DNA of 64,000 nt, taken from NCBI RefSeq assembly GCF_002007235.1, contig NZ_MUHW01000001.1, positions 186,001-250,000 on the forward strand, read 5' to 3'. The position numbers were made by a program, and so were the translations under genes. The notes under the pieces are model-generated. The model was given only the letters and a program-made list of their open reading frames with translations. It made no database searches and was not told the origin of the DNA. This document shows, in pieces, positions 44,983-56,085 of this stretch (its first letter is position 1; the number at the start of each line of letters is the position of its first letter). The DNA is from Oribacterium sp. C9 (GTDB lineage: Bacteria > Bacillota > Clostridia > Lachnospirales > Lachnospiraceae).

Positions 44983-45279
44983 TTATTCAATCGTCATGAT
45001 GGAAGAAAAGCCCGTAACCTCCATTATTTCTAGCACGTTTTCATTGAGATTTCTGAGCTTCATAGTTCCGTTGCCCTGTATCTTCTTCTGAGCGGAGAGA
45101 AGCGTACGTAATCCGGCAGATGACACATAGTCCAAAGCGGTAAAATCAAAAATCAACTCATTTGTGCCATCCAGGATCTCGCCGAGCTTAGCTTCAAGTT
45201 CCGGAGCTGTGATGGTATCAAGCCTGCCGGTCAGAGATACAGTAGTCGTTCCATCCGTTTTTTCTGTTTTGATTGTCAT
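44983..45279 (-). CDS. STAS-domain anti-anti-sigma-type factor
   Basis: 98 residues, a single STAS domain (VSLTGRLDTITAPELEAKL, FDFTALDYVSSAGLRTLL). The likely phosphorylated residue is S54 before AGL. Such proteins release a partner from an anti-sigma kinase when dephosphorylated. ATG 45279 follows AAAGGAG. It is first gene of the minus-strand operon STAS, ATPase-like, GH5. Confidence 0.85.
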   Translation of the reverse strand: MTIKTEKTDGTTTVSLTGRLDTITAPELEAKLGEILDGTNELIFDFTALDYVSSAGLRTLLSAQKKIQGNGTMKLRNLNENVLEIMEVTGFSSIMTIE

Positions 45280-45435
45280 GTCGGATCTCCTTTTCTGATG
45301 ATTATTTTTCTTTATTTTAACTTTTTGGAAAAAACTCTTCAATCTAACTTCGTAAAAAATCACCAAAATATAAGAGAATTTGGAAAAATAACACTAGAAG
45401 ATATTGACAAAAAAACTACGAAATCTTCGAGTCTT

Positions 45436-46458
45436 TCAAAGCTGATTTCCCTCCAGCAGAGTCTGGCCGGGAAGGATGCCTGTAGGTATCACGATATGTT
45501 TATTCGGGACAGGTTCTCCTTTTATGAGATGCATGAGCTGATCACAGGAACACTGTGCAAGGCGCTTTGTATTCTGCTGTACACTTGTGATGTTTACACT
45601 CTTGCAGGCAAGGGAAACGCCATCGAAACCGATGATACAAATGTCTTCAGGAACGTGCTTTCCCATGCTGATGGCACCGGTGTAAGCACCCAGTGCTCTC
45701 CAGTCGCTGATGGCAAAAACGCTGTCGAATTCAACACCCTTTGCGATGAGATAACGAATAGCTTCCCGGCTGTCTGTGAAACCATCCTTTGTGCTCTCTA
45801 TTTCGACGATGTTTTCTTCAGTAAGTTCTATACCTGAGCGCTTGAATTCTTCAAAAAATCCCTGTTTACGTTCCTTGCTCCTTATACTTCTTCTGGTGCT
45901 CATAAGCATGATGGGGTGCTTGCAGTTCTGATTCAAAAGTGCTCTTGCAGCAAGACATCCAGAGACATACTGGTCACTTGTGACAGTGCATATGTCATCT
46001 GTGTAGGGAGATGAATCATTACAATCTATCCATACGTGAGGAAGAGAAGGATCTAGTATGTCTTTGATGGAAAGATAATCGCCGCTGATGATTATGATGC
46101 CGGAAACATTGGAATCATAAAGTGTCAGAAGAGAGTCTCTCAGGCTAAAACGACCACGTTCCATACTGCAATTTATGACAGTATAATCATAATCTGCCAT
46201 GAAATTGATGATCTCATTCAGGAGGCTTGCGAAGTAATCCTGATTGCTGACACTTGTGATGACGCCTATCTTTTTTCGGGTTCCGGAAGTAGTCTTTTCA
46301 GGTATCTTGTAGTTTGAATTTAGGCAGGCTTCCAGCACCTTTTTTCTGGTGGTTTCTGAAACCTTGGGATCATTATTCAGAGCTCTCGAAACTGTGGCGG
46401 TGGAAACTCCACAAAGCTCGGCTATGGATTTAACGGATACATTCTTTTTCTTGCTCAT
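45436..46458 (-). CDS. LacI-family regulator of the beta-glucoside genes
   Basis: 340 residues. The N-terminal helix-turn-helix reads SVKSIAELCGVSTATVSRAL; the sugar-binding domain follows (about 62-335). It is divergent from the GH1 and PTS genes. Two copies of the palindrome TGTAACGTTACA flank the GH1 promoter, matching the style of LacI operators. A small stem (ACT..GAA/TTC..AGT) with seven Ts near 45407-45432 may end its transcript. The Shine-Dalgarno AGGAAT is weak. Confidence 0.88.
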   Translation of the reverse strand: MSKKKNVSVKSIAELCGVSTATVSRALNNDPKVSETTRKKVLEACLNSNYKIPEKTTSGTRKKIGVITSVSNQDYFASLLNEIINFMADYDYTVINCSMERGRFSLRDSLLTLYDSNVSGIIIISGDYLSIKDILDPSLPHVWIDCNDSSPYTDDICTVTSDQYVSGCLAARALLNQNCKHPIMLMSTRRSIRSKERKQGFFEEFKRSGIELTEENIVEIESTKDGFTDSREAIRYLIAKGVEFDSVFAISDWRALGAYTGAISMGKHVPEDICIIGFDGVSLACKSVNITSVQQNTKRLAQCSCDQLMHLIKGEPVPNKHIVIPTGILPGQTLLEGNQL

Positions 46459-46632
46459 ATGATTATTCCTGTCATATTCGGATTTATAGGATGATAGCTG
46501 CTGTTTTATGCTGTGGATTTGAAAAATATCATTTATAGAATTTTATCTGTAAAGGGATAATATTTCTCTATAAAAACAGAAAAATTCATTATCAGTTGGA
46601 TATCACCCGTTAGAAATATGATATCACATAAA

Positions 46633-46646
46633 ATGTAACGTTACAT
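46633..46646. promoter_or_regulatory. LacI-type operator O1
   Basis: ATGTAACGTTACAT, a 14-bp perfect palindrome about 85 bp upstream of the GH1 promoter -35. The same core occurs at 46771-46786, 138 bp away, so looping is possible. Confidence 0.7.
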
Positions 46647-46718
46647 AGAAAAGTTGCATAAAATGTAAAAAATATATTGTAAGAAATAACGAAATGGCAA
46701 AAACAAGCAAGGAATTCG

Positions 46719-46747
46719 TTGAAAATATACAAAAATGAAACTAATAT
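46719..46747 (+). promoter_or_regulatory. promoter for GH1-PTS genes
   Basis: TTGAAA (46719-46724), a 17-nt spacer and TAATAT (46742-46747). It lies between the two LacI-type operators. Confidence 0.5.
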
Positions 46748-46757
46748 GTAACTATAA

Positions 46758-48266
<1,509 letters not shown>

Positions 48267-48376
48267 TAAAAGAATAAATATTATCCTGTTTAAAAAAAGA
48301 GGATAAAAACGTTGTATAGCAGATATGTTGGTTAAAGACGTTTGAAATTTTACGGTATTTATCATTGAAGGAGACA

Positions 48377-48445
48377 ATGATACTTATAAATAAAATTCTA
48401 TCCGAAAGGATAGAAATAAAAATATTAAAGGGGAGAAAAACATGA
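48377..48445 (+). CDS. possible 22-residue leader peptide before PTS gene
   Basis: ATG 48377 follows AAGGAG by 3 nt and reads 22 codons to a TGA that overlaps the PTS start (ATGA). The start lies in a hairpin ATCATTG/CAATGAT, and the message contains TTCTATCC/GGATAGAA (48396-48415). It may couple translation. No homologue is recalled. Confidence 0.3.
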   Translation: MILINKILSERIEIKILKGRKT

Positions 48446-50340
48446 ATTACAGAGAATTGGCTGCCACCATTATCGAGAACGTTGGCGGCAAGGAAAATGT
48501 TAATCAGGTCGTACACTGTGCGACGAGACTTCGCTTCCGTCTCAAGGACGACAGCAAGGCAAAGACAGATGTACTGAAGAAAACAAATGGTGTACTTTCT
48601 GTTATCAATGCAGGAGGTCAGTATCAGATCGTTATCGGCCCTGATGTAGCTCAGGTCTATCAGGAAGTGGTTGACCTTGGCGGATTTGAAGCAATGGCAC
48701 AGGTTCCTGATGATGAGCCTAAGAAGGATCAGAATAAGCTGAGCGCAGCCCTTGAGTTTATCGCAAGTATGTTCCAGCCTATCATCCCGCCTATCACAGC
48801 AGGCGGTCTTATCAAGGCTATCATGGCACTTCTTGTGACTCTGAATATGCTCGATAAGACAACTCAGACCTATGCCTTACTTAACGCATTTGCTGATGCA
48901 CCATTCTATTTCCTTCCTATATTACTTGCATCAAGTACAGCAAAGAGATTTAAATGTAACCAGTTCATGGCTATGACTCTTGGCGGTATACTCATTTATC
49001 CGTCATTCATCACCATGGTATCTGAGGCGAAGGCAGCAGGCGCAGGAATAGCGATGTTCGGAATTCCTATCACACTTGCAAGCTACAGTTCATCAGTTAT
49101 CCCTATCATCCTCGGCGTATGGTTCATGTCCTATGTTGAGAAGTTCATGAACAAGGTTTCGCCAAAGGCCATCAAGTTCTTCTCTGTACCTATGGTTTCA
49201 CTGGTGGTTTCAGGTATCGTGACACTTTCAGTTCTCGGACCTATAGGAACATGGGTAGGTAATCTTCTTGCAGCATTCTTCACATGGCTCAATGCTACAG
49301 CCGGCTGGGCAGTACCTACACTTGTGGGAACATTATCACCGCTCCTTGTTATGACAGGAACACACTATGGACTTATCCCTATCGGTGTAAACAATCTTGC
49401 AACAACAGGCTTCGATACAGTAGTTGGCCCTGGAATGCTTGCTTCAAACGTAGCACAGGGTGCAGCAGGTTTCGCAGTTGCGGTTCGTTCAAAGAATAAG
49501 CAGACAAAGGAGCTCGCAGCTTCAGCAGGTCTTACAGGCGTACTTGGTATCACAGAGCCGGTACTCTATGGTATAAATCTTAAGTTCATCTATCCTTTGA
49601 TCGGTGCGATGATCGGTGGTTTCTCAGGCGGACTTTACATGGGAATCACAGGTACAGGACGTTTTGCAGCAGGTTCACCGGGACTTCTGGTACTTCCTGG
49701 ATATATCGGCGGTGAAGGAATGACAAACTTTGTCAATGCCTGCATCGGTACAGGTGTGGCTGTAGCCGTATCATTTGTTGCCACATTTATACTCTTTGGA
49801 GTATATGCCCGTCAGGGAAAGCTTGATTCAGAGGAAACAGGCATTAAATCTAAAAAAGACGATGCATCTGTTGCAGAGAATGCAGAGTCACACGAAGATA
49901 CAGATATAGTTTCTGTTGCAGATGGAAAGATCCTCGCGAAGGAAGAAATCAAGGATGAGATGTTCAAGGAAGAGGCTATGGGACAGACCATTGGTGTTGA
50001 GCCTGAGAACGGAATCATCGTTAGCCCTGCAAACGGAACATTGGAAATGGTTTATGAGACAGGACACGCATTTGCAGTAAGAACATCCAATGGCAGAGGA
50101 TTGCTGGTACACATCGGAATAAATACAGTAGAGCTTAAAGGAAAAGGCTTTACACCACTTAAGAAGCAGGGAGAAGCTGTCAAGGCAGGAGAACCTGTAA
50201 TTAAGGTAGATCTCGAAGCAGTAAAGAAATCAGGATATTCAATGCAAACATTTACAGTTGTGACAGAGACAGAAGATGGTGATGAGATCACATTCACGGC
50301 TTCCGGAAAGGTTACAAAGGGTCAGACTATCAATGCTTAA
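48442..50340 (+). CDS. beta-glucoside PTS permease, EIIBCA
   Basis: 632 residues in the order B-C-A. EIIB phosphocysteine C26 (VVHCATRLRF), EIIC membrane domain about 100-455, EIIA phosphohistidine H557 (GLLVHIGINTVELKG). It imports and phosphorylates beta-glucosides such as cellobiose or salicin, feeding the GH1 enzyme. AAAGGGGAG precedes the ATG. A GH1 175 bp upstream and LacI control, rather than BglG antitermination, define the operon. A terminator follows at 50491. Confidence 0.93.
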   Translation: MNYRELAATIIENVGGKENVNQVVHCATRLRFRLKDDSKAKTDVLKKTNGVLSVINAGGQYQIVIGPDVAQVYQEVVDLGGFEAMAQVPDDEPKKDQNKLSAALEFIASMFQPIIPPITAGGLIKAIMALLVTLNMLDKTTQTYALLNAFADAPFYFLPILLASSTAKRFKCNQFMAMTLGGILIYPSFITMVSEAKAAGAGIAMFGIPITLASYSSSVIPIILGVWFMSYVEKFMNKVSPKAIKFFSVPMVSLVVSGIVTLSVLGPIGTWVGNLLAAFFTWLNATAGWAVPTLVGTLSPLLVMTGTHYGLIPIGVNNLATTGFDTVVGPGMLASNVAQGAAGFAVAVRSKNKQTKELAASAGLTGVLGITEPVLYGINLKFIYPLIGAMIGGFSGGLYMGITGTGRFAAGSPGLLVLPGYIGGEGMTNFVNACIGTGVAVAVSFVATFILFGVYARQGKLDSEETGIKSKKDDASVAENAESHEDTDIVSVADGKILAKEEIKDEMFKEEAMGQTIGVEPENGIIVSPANGTLEMVYETGHAFAVRTSNGRGLLVHIGINTVELKGKGFTPLKKQGEAVKAGEPVIKVDLEAVKKSGYSMQTFTVVTETEDGDEITFTASGKVTKGQTINA

Positions 50341-50490
50341 GCCGTAAAACCCCAAAAACTGAAGGGGTAAAATATGAAAAAACGGCAAAAAACAGTAAAA
50401 ATCCGAGGTATTTAGAGAATATTCGAAAAAGGAAAAAGCTGTAAAACAAAATTAAAAGAGATAGGTCTATATTATGACCTGTTAAAAGAG

Positions 50491-50533
50491 GATCGATCAG
50501 AAACCAAAAAATGGCTCTGATCGGTCTTTTTTT
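50491..50533 (+). terminator. terminator of GH1-PTS operon
   Basis: GATCGATCAGA (50491-50501) pairs with TCTGATCGGTC (50516-50526) with one G-T pair, then a run of Ts. Confidence 0.85.
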
Positions 50534-53500
50534 GTTGTAAAGGTAATAGACAAGTGAAAACTGTAAGGATAATGGCGTAAAAAACATGTAAAATAGAGGG
50601 GGTGTATACAGAAAAGTCTGAAAAAATCGGAAAATTAAAAGAAGCATAGATTAATTAAATTCATACAATTAGCCGCAAAGAATTAAGAAAAACGCATCAA
50701 ATTGAGGCTATATGGGATTTTTTGAAAGCGTAAGAATAAAGAAAATGAAAATCCATCACCTTTGACTTTTTTTAAAATCTCAATCCAGAGCAAGGAGAGA
50801 GGAAAGTGTGAATCAGCCAAAAAGAAGAACGTATGTATCTGTATTGAAATGGTGAATTTATGCTATACAAATAGAAAGCGTAAAAAAGCACGGAATTACG
50901 TAATCTGGACAAAATTTACAAAGCAGATAATTTTGAAAATGATGAAGAAAAGAAATGAATTGAAATTTTGGAAGACACAGGAAATATGTAAAGTACTTGA
51001 AAAATTAGTTCGTAGAAAAATTGAAAAATTAAACGAATTTAAGAATGGGTTAAGGGGATAAAATTTTCAGGTTTTTTAAAAAATGTATGAGGAAGCAGTA
51101 AGAAGAGCTCGAAGCGTATGATATGGGCGTTGATTTGATAGGGACTTAATAGGGTAAAAAGCCACAAAACGTCTAGAAAGCGCATAAAACCGTGCTTTCT
51201 AGAGTTAAAAGGATAAGACATACAGAAAAAAGCAAAAAGTGATGAGAGAAGAGACGTTAAGGAAATGGTAGTTCCAAAAACAAGTGTTTTTTATCCCCTT
51301 AAGAAAGCAAACAGAATATTTCGGAAAAAACATCGTGGGGTAGGATAAAGATAGCTGTGAATAAGAAGATATAGGCAGCTTGGTTCCGGTTCTGAAAGAT
51401 ATAAACAGGGACAATTTTAAAAACCCAAAAAGAGTAAATTTACTGAAGGCTGTGAAGATACAAACAAAGCGCTATATAAAAAGAAATGAAAGTAAATATG
51501 AATGAACAGATGAAATTGATCCTGAACTGCTGAAAAAAGGTAAAGGGTATCAAATTCGAATGATAATGCATAAAATTTTTCAGTATGCATAAAGGCAGTG
51601 AAGGATTCCGGTGTTAATGAGACACGTATGAAAACGGAAATATGAGAAAAATGGAAATACACCATTAATGATAAATCGAAATAAAAATAAAGGAAAAATG
51701 AGAGAAAGAAATTAAAATGCATACAAAATTGCAGAAAAATAACAAAACACAGAAAGTAAATGGACGTTTACATGGTTTGGGAGTATGAGGCATAAGTGAC
51801 TGGAATATACTCTGATCTACATGAAAAAAAGTAATTAGAAGCAAATAGTATTAAATAGTTGATTTAAATGATCTAAATTTACGAATTATAAAAGTGATAA
51901 GAAAATCTTTGAAAAATCAGAGATTTGCGGCATAAAAAGAAAAATGGATGAAAAAATGTCCGGGAACCGGAAAATAAGGGGATAGTATTTTAAAAATGGA
52001 AAAATATATACCATATGTAAAGGAACATGGAGGAATGAGGAAAGTACAAAATACGTATGTTAAATATTTAAGTATTTAAAGGTGAAGATAGAACAGTAAA
52101 AATGAGAAATTTCTGAAATGATAAAAAAGGGATTAAATTTATAAAAAGTTTAGAAAATTCAACACAAAATGTGTTCATACAGATGGAAAATTTTTATTCT
52201 TCGTATAATCGTAAGCTTCGGTAAAAGATATAAATCTCTGATTCTTTATTTTGGAATTGAGGTACTGAAAATGTGGATGAATACATGCTCCTGATTAGGA
52301 TAAAAAGATACCTCTATAGTGAAAAATAAATGCATAAAGGATATAAAAATAATGAATAATGTAGGTTGAATAAGGTGCAAGCAGGTACAAATATCAAAAG
52401 ATAAAAATATACTTGTTAAGCATGAATGAGAGTAAAAATGGAAATAATCGACAATTTATGTATAACTGTTTAAAAAGCAAAAAACTTTTTTTAAATAGGC
52501 CCCGATATATAGATCCTGAAAGGTGAAATGATTAAATCAGGCAGTGAAAAATATATGATCCAGGTACAGCTGAAAGTTAAGAAATAGGGAATTATAAGAA
52601 TCGAAAAAATACGATGTTCTATAAAGCACACAAAAACAAGCTTTTTTGGACCTTATTACAAGCAGAGGGCAACTACATCGTATACGAGCGAAATGAAGGG
52701 CGTTTTGAACCCTAAAAATAATTGATTTTGCTGCATGATCTAATGTGAAAAATGTATTTATTTCGTGGATGAAATTTTCATGAGGCGCACGGAGGACTTT
52801 TCGCGACGCAAAATAGAAATTTGCTCCAGAAAATGACAAAATCGCGACAAATACTTAAAATTTATAAAAAAATAAAAACAATTAAGAAAATCATTTGGTT
52901 AAGGCGTAATACTAACAAGCTTCCGGTTTTTTGATGAGGATATTAATTATTTTTGGGATATACGCAAGATAATTTGTGTTTAAGGGATAAAGTATTATCT
53001 AAATTAAATAATTTACTGTTGAAATAAATGAAATGTCATAAAACTTGTTTTTCAGAATACTCTTAAAAAGCCACCTTGTTTTAGAGCTGATTATCATTTT
53101 AAAAGTATAGAAAACAATAAATGCATCAGATAAAAAATCTATTTATAAAATATAAAGAAATAACGTGGGAAAACAAACTTAAAAGTATAATAAAAATTAG
53201 TAAAACAAATATAGAAGAATAATAAAAAGGGTATAGGAATGATGATTTTTTATAGTATTCAGAATCTATCTAAATAATAATTTTTTAGATTTAAAAAAAT
53301 ATAGAGTTTCTGTTCCATAAAACAGAAAAGCAAAAATACAGTATAAAAGTTAAGTGGAAAAATGTGATTTTATAAAAGGCATATTGGTGAAAACATATAT
53401 ATATTAATTCTTCCTTTTTAACGATTTTTTTGATAAGGAAAGGTGCATAATCCGGAAATGGATAAATTTTCCCTAAGAGCGGAGAAAGGTATGATGATTT

Positions 53501-55014
53501 AAGAGAACGAGTGTGCTGATTTATATATCGAAAATGGATGGTTTTTTGACCAGAGAAGAACAAAATCCGGGAGAAATCCGGAAAATACAGGACTTTTTAC
53601 TATAGAAAAGATTTTTAACAGTGACAAACGCAAAATAATGAAATAATTAGCTTTTGTTTTACTTTAATACGCTTAGAAAAACGGTGAAAAAATGCATGCT
53701 TAAATAGCTTGGAATACCATATAGGAAATAATGTTTTAAAGTGGATTATGATGACTGCTTGTTAATAAAAAGAAATATAAAGATGACTTTTCTTCAGGAA
53801 ATACGTGCATCTACAATAAATTGTGATAGCGAATTTTTGGATTTAATTAACACTTAGCTGATTTATGGGGGATAAAAAACAAAAAAAGCAAAAACATCAT
53901 CAAATTTAACTGATATGGTAAGAGACATATTACTCGAAACTCAGGTTATTTGTGTGTTGATAAATTACATATATCTGTTAATGGGTGTCGAAAGGATCAA
54001 AAACCGAGGAAAAGCTTTGCTCCTAAAAGTGCGGAAAACCATAGCAAAAAACAATATTATTAAGTGAAAATAGGGATTTAATGGCCTGCATCCGGAACCT
54101 GAGAGATTAATATGCTAAGTGCAAAAAATTATTTTGCAGCATGAAAATACAGAAATTAAGAATATGAATTGTGGATAAATCAACTAAAAATGTGGAAAAG
54201 TCAGTAGGGATAAAAATAAAGGAAGAGATTTGAGCTAATCGGTAAAAAATGTCTGTTTTAAGAGAAGAATTTAAGAGTTATTCTGAAAAGCTACCGGAAA
54301 AAACCGGAGACTGTATTGCAAACACCTGAGTAAAAGAGCCTGTTATTTGCAGTCTTTCATTATAAAGTGGAAAAAATGTAAATTTTACATTGTATATATA
54401 AACTCAGAAAATCTGATATTTGGATGAGAAAAGCTCAGAAAATTACGCGAAAACGAGAGTTACAGAAGAAATGATTTTATATTATGTGGATTTTATAGTG
54501 CAGTAAAGGGAAGAAAGTCTCAGATTATTTCAAGTGATTGAAAGATACATCATTTGTCTGGAAACAATTATTTCTTTACCCAAAATGTATTCATCTGTAA
54601 GATGATTTTATTGAACTAAAGGATGAAAATATTTCAGAAGAGACCTGCAGGATCGAAGTAGAACCAACTTGTTTAGAGGAAGGACTGATTTTTATTTAAT
54701 ACACATTGTTAATTTTGTAGCATTGATGCCTCTGATATGCTACTCTTAGCACACTGTATACAAAAAGGTTAGTGTAACCTAATGCTGACCTGAGAATTAG
54801 ACTATATGAGAGATATTACTCAGAAGATAATATGTAGACAAATCATATTTTCTACTGTTACAGATCGGGCAGACTTTGCTTTGCGTTTTTATCAGTTAAA
54901 ATAATTCTGTACTGTTAGAGATAAGATCCACGTAATATTCAGAAAAATCAGAATCGATTTATCATTTCATAGGCAGTTCGATCAGAGTATAAAAATAGGA
55001 GTAAGAAATAGGAT
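50534..55014. other. 4.5-kb gene desert, A-rich and C-poor on the plus strand
   Basis: No convincing gene is seen on either strand. Plus frames are cut densely by TAA, TGA and TAG. Minus frames up to about 100 residues are Phe/Ser/Leu-rich by composition only. Sample counts: 51001-51060 has A29 T16 G13 C2; 53341-53400 has A27 T19 G12 C2. Scattered hairpins include TCTAGAAAGC/GCTTTCTAGA (51172-51203), TTTCTGTT/AACAGAAA (53307-53328) and GTAGCAT/ATGCTAC near 54735. Short words such as CCGGAAAA and GTGAAAAAT recur without regular spacing. No tRNA or known ncRNA is recognised. Confidence 0.7.
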
Positions 55015-55026
55015 ATGGAGAACAAA

Positions 55027-55638
55027 ATGAATTATTTTAAGATATTGATATCAGCTGTGCTTGCGGGAATATGTATCGGACTCGGAGGAGTGGTGTTTTT
55101 ATCGTTGGACAACAAGCTGGCTGGTTCCTTCTTCTTTACAACAGGACTGTTTGTGATCTGCAGCATGGGACTGCATCTCTTCACCGGAAAGGTGTGTTAT
55201 ATGTTTGATAATAACAGAGAGTATGTCTTGTCACTTCCTATAATATGGATCGGAAACCTTTTCGGGACCACATTGGTTGCAAAACTCGTTTCCTTCACAA
55301 GAATCTCTGGAATCGCACAGAAGGCAGCTGCTCTCTGTGAGACAAAAATGACAGATACTTATCTTAGTCTTTTCATATTAGGTATATTTTGCAACATGCT
55401 CATCTACATAGCTGTGGAAGGATATAAGATCATCCCGCATGAAACAGGCAAATATCTCGCTCTTTTCTTTGGTGTGATGGTATTTATACTTTGCGGCTAC
55501 GAACACTGTGTGGCAGATATGTTTTATTTCTCGGCTTCAGACATGTGGAGCTTGGAGGCATTTCTTAGGCTCTTTATCATTACATTGGGTAATGCTGTGG
55601 GAGGAGTGTTGTTCCCCGTTCTCAGACACAATATATAG
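55027..55638 (+). CDS. formate/nitrite transporter family channel
   Basis: 203 residues with six hydrophobic segments. The family motif near the end, GYEHCVADMFYFS, and the early GLGGVVFL region fit the FNT pentameric channel family, which moves formate, nitrite or related small anions. It is shorter than the typical 250-280. ATG 55027 has TGGAG 6 nt upstream; the ATG at 55015 in the same frame adds four residues and lacks a well-spaced site. It stands alone inside the gene desert with a terminator after it. Substrate unknown. Confidence 0.8.
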   Translation: MNYFKILISAVLAGICIGLGGVVFLSLDNKLAGSFFFTTGLFVICSMGLHLFTGKVCYMFDNNREYVLSLPIIWIGNLFGTTLVAKLVSFTRISGIAQKAAALCETKMTDTYLSLFILGIFCNMLIYIAVEGYKIIPHETGKYLALFFGVMVFILCGYEHCVADMFYFSASDMWSLEAFLRLFIITLGNAVGGVLFPVLRHNI

Positions 55639-55696
55639 TTGAGGGCAGAACTTTTACCCCCTGATATCGAAAATCACATATAGATAATTAAAAAAT

Positions 55697-55745
55697 AAGA
55701 GGGTGAAAGCGGAAAAAATCCGCTTTTTACCCTCTTTATTTTTGA
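55697..55745 (+). terminator. terminator after FNT channel gene
   Basis: AAGAGGGT/ACCCTCTT and AAAGCGGA/TCCGCTTT separated by a small internal loop, followed by TATTTTTG. Confidence 0.85.
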
Positions 55746-56085
55746 ACATATATTTGGAAATATGATGATTTCTTAACTATTATACATACAAGGGGGAGAT
55801 TTAAGCGTTTTGGTGTAAACGTAAAAAGTGTGCAAAATGGATAAAAAATAAGGGATAAACGGAGCTGTAAATAAAATGTATTATAGCTAGTAAAAACGTG
55901 GTGTTGAGAAATACGGTCATATTTAACAGTATTATATTTATTTGTAATAAAAATATATCAAAATAGACCAAAAAGATGAGTTTTAGATATAGACGGTTTT
56001 TCAGAATGCGGTTATAATTCAAGAAAACAGCAAAATATTACCCCATAAAAGAGCTGTAGATTCAAGGGAGGATGAGGAGGCAGCT
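55746..56085. other. non-coding gap with desert-like composition
   Basis: No gene, terminator or clear promoter is seen. The base pattern (A-rich, many GTAAA and ATAAA words) resembles the desert before the FNT gene. Confidence 0.5.

Noticed and set aside
50762-51061. 99-codon plus-strand frame in the desert, Lys-rich
   Set aside because: An A-rich sequence naturally gives Lys/Glu/Asn codons. The start has no ribosome site and no recognisable motif appears, so I do not call it a gene.
50330-53563. Minus-strand frames of 60-105 codons in the gene desert
   Set aside because: They are rich in Phe, Leu, Ser and Tyr because the complementary strand is purine-rich. They lack Shine-Dalgarno sites and domain-like patterns.
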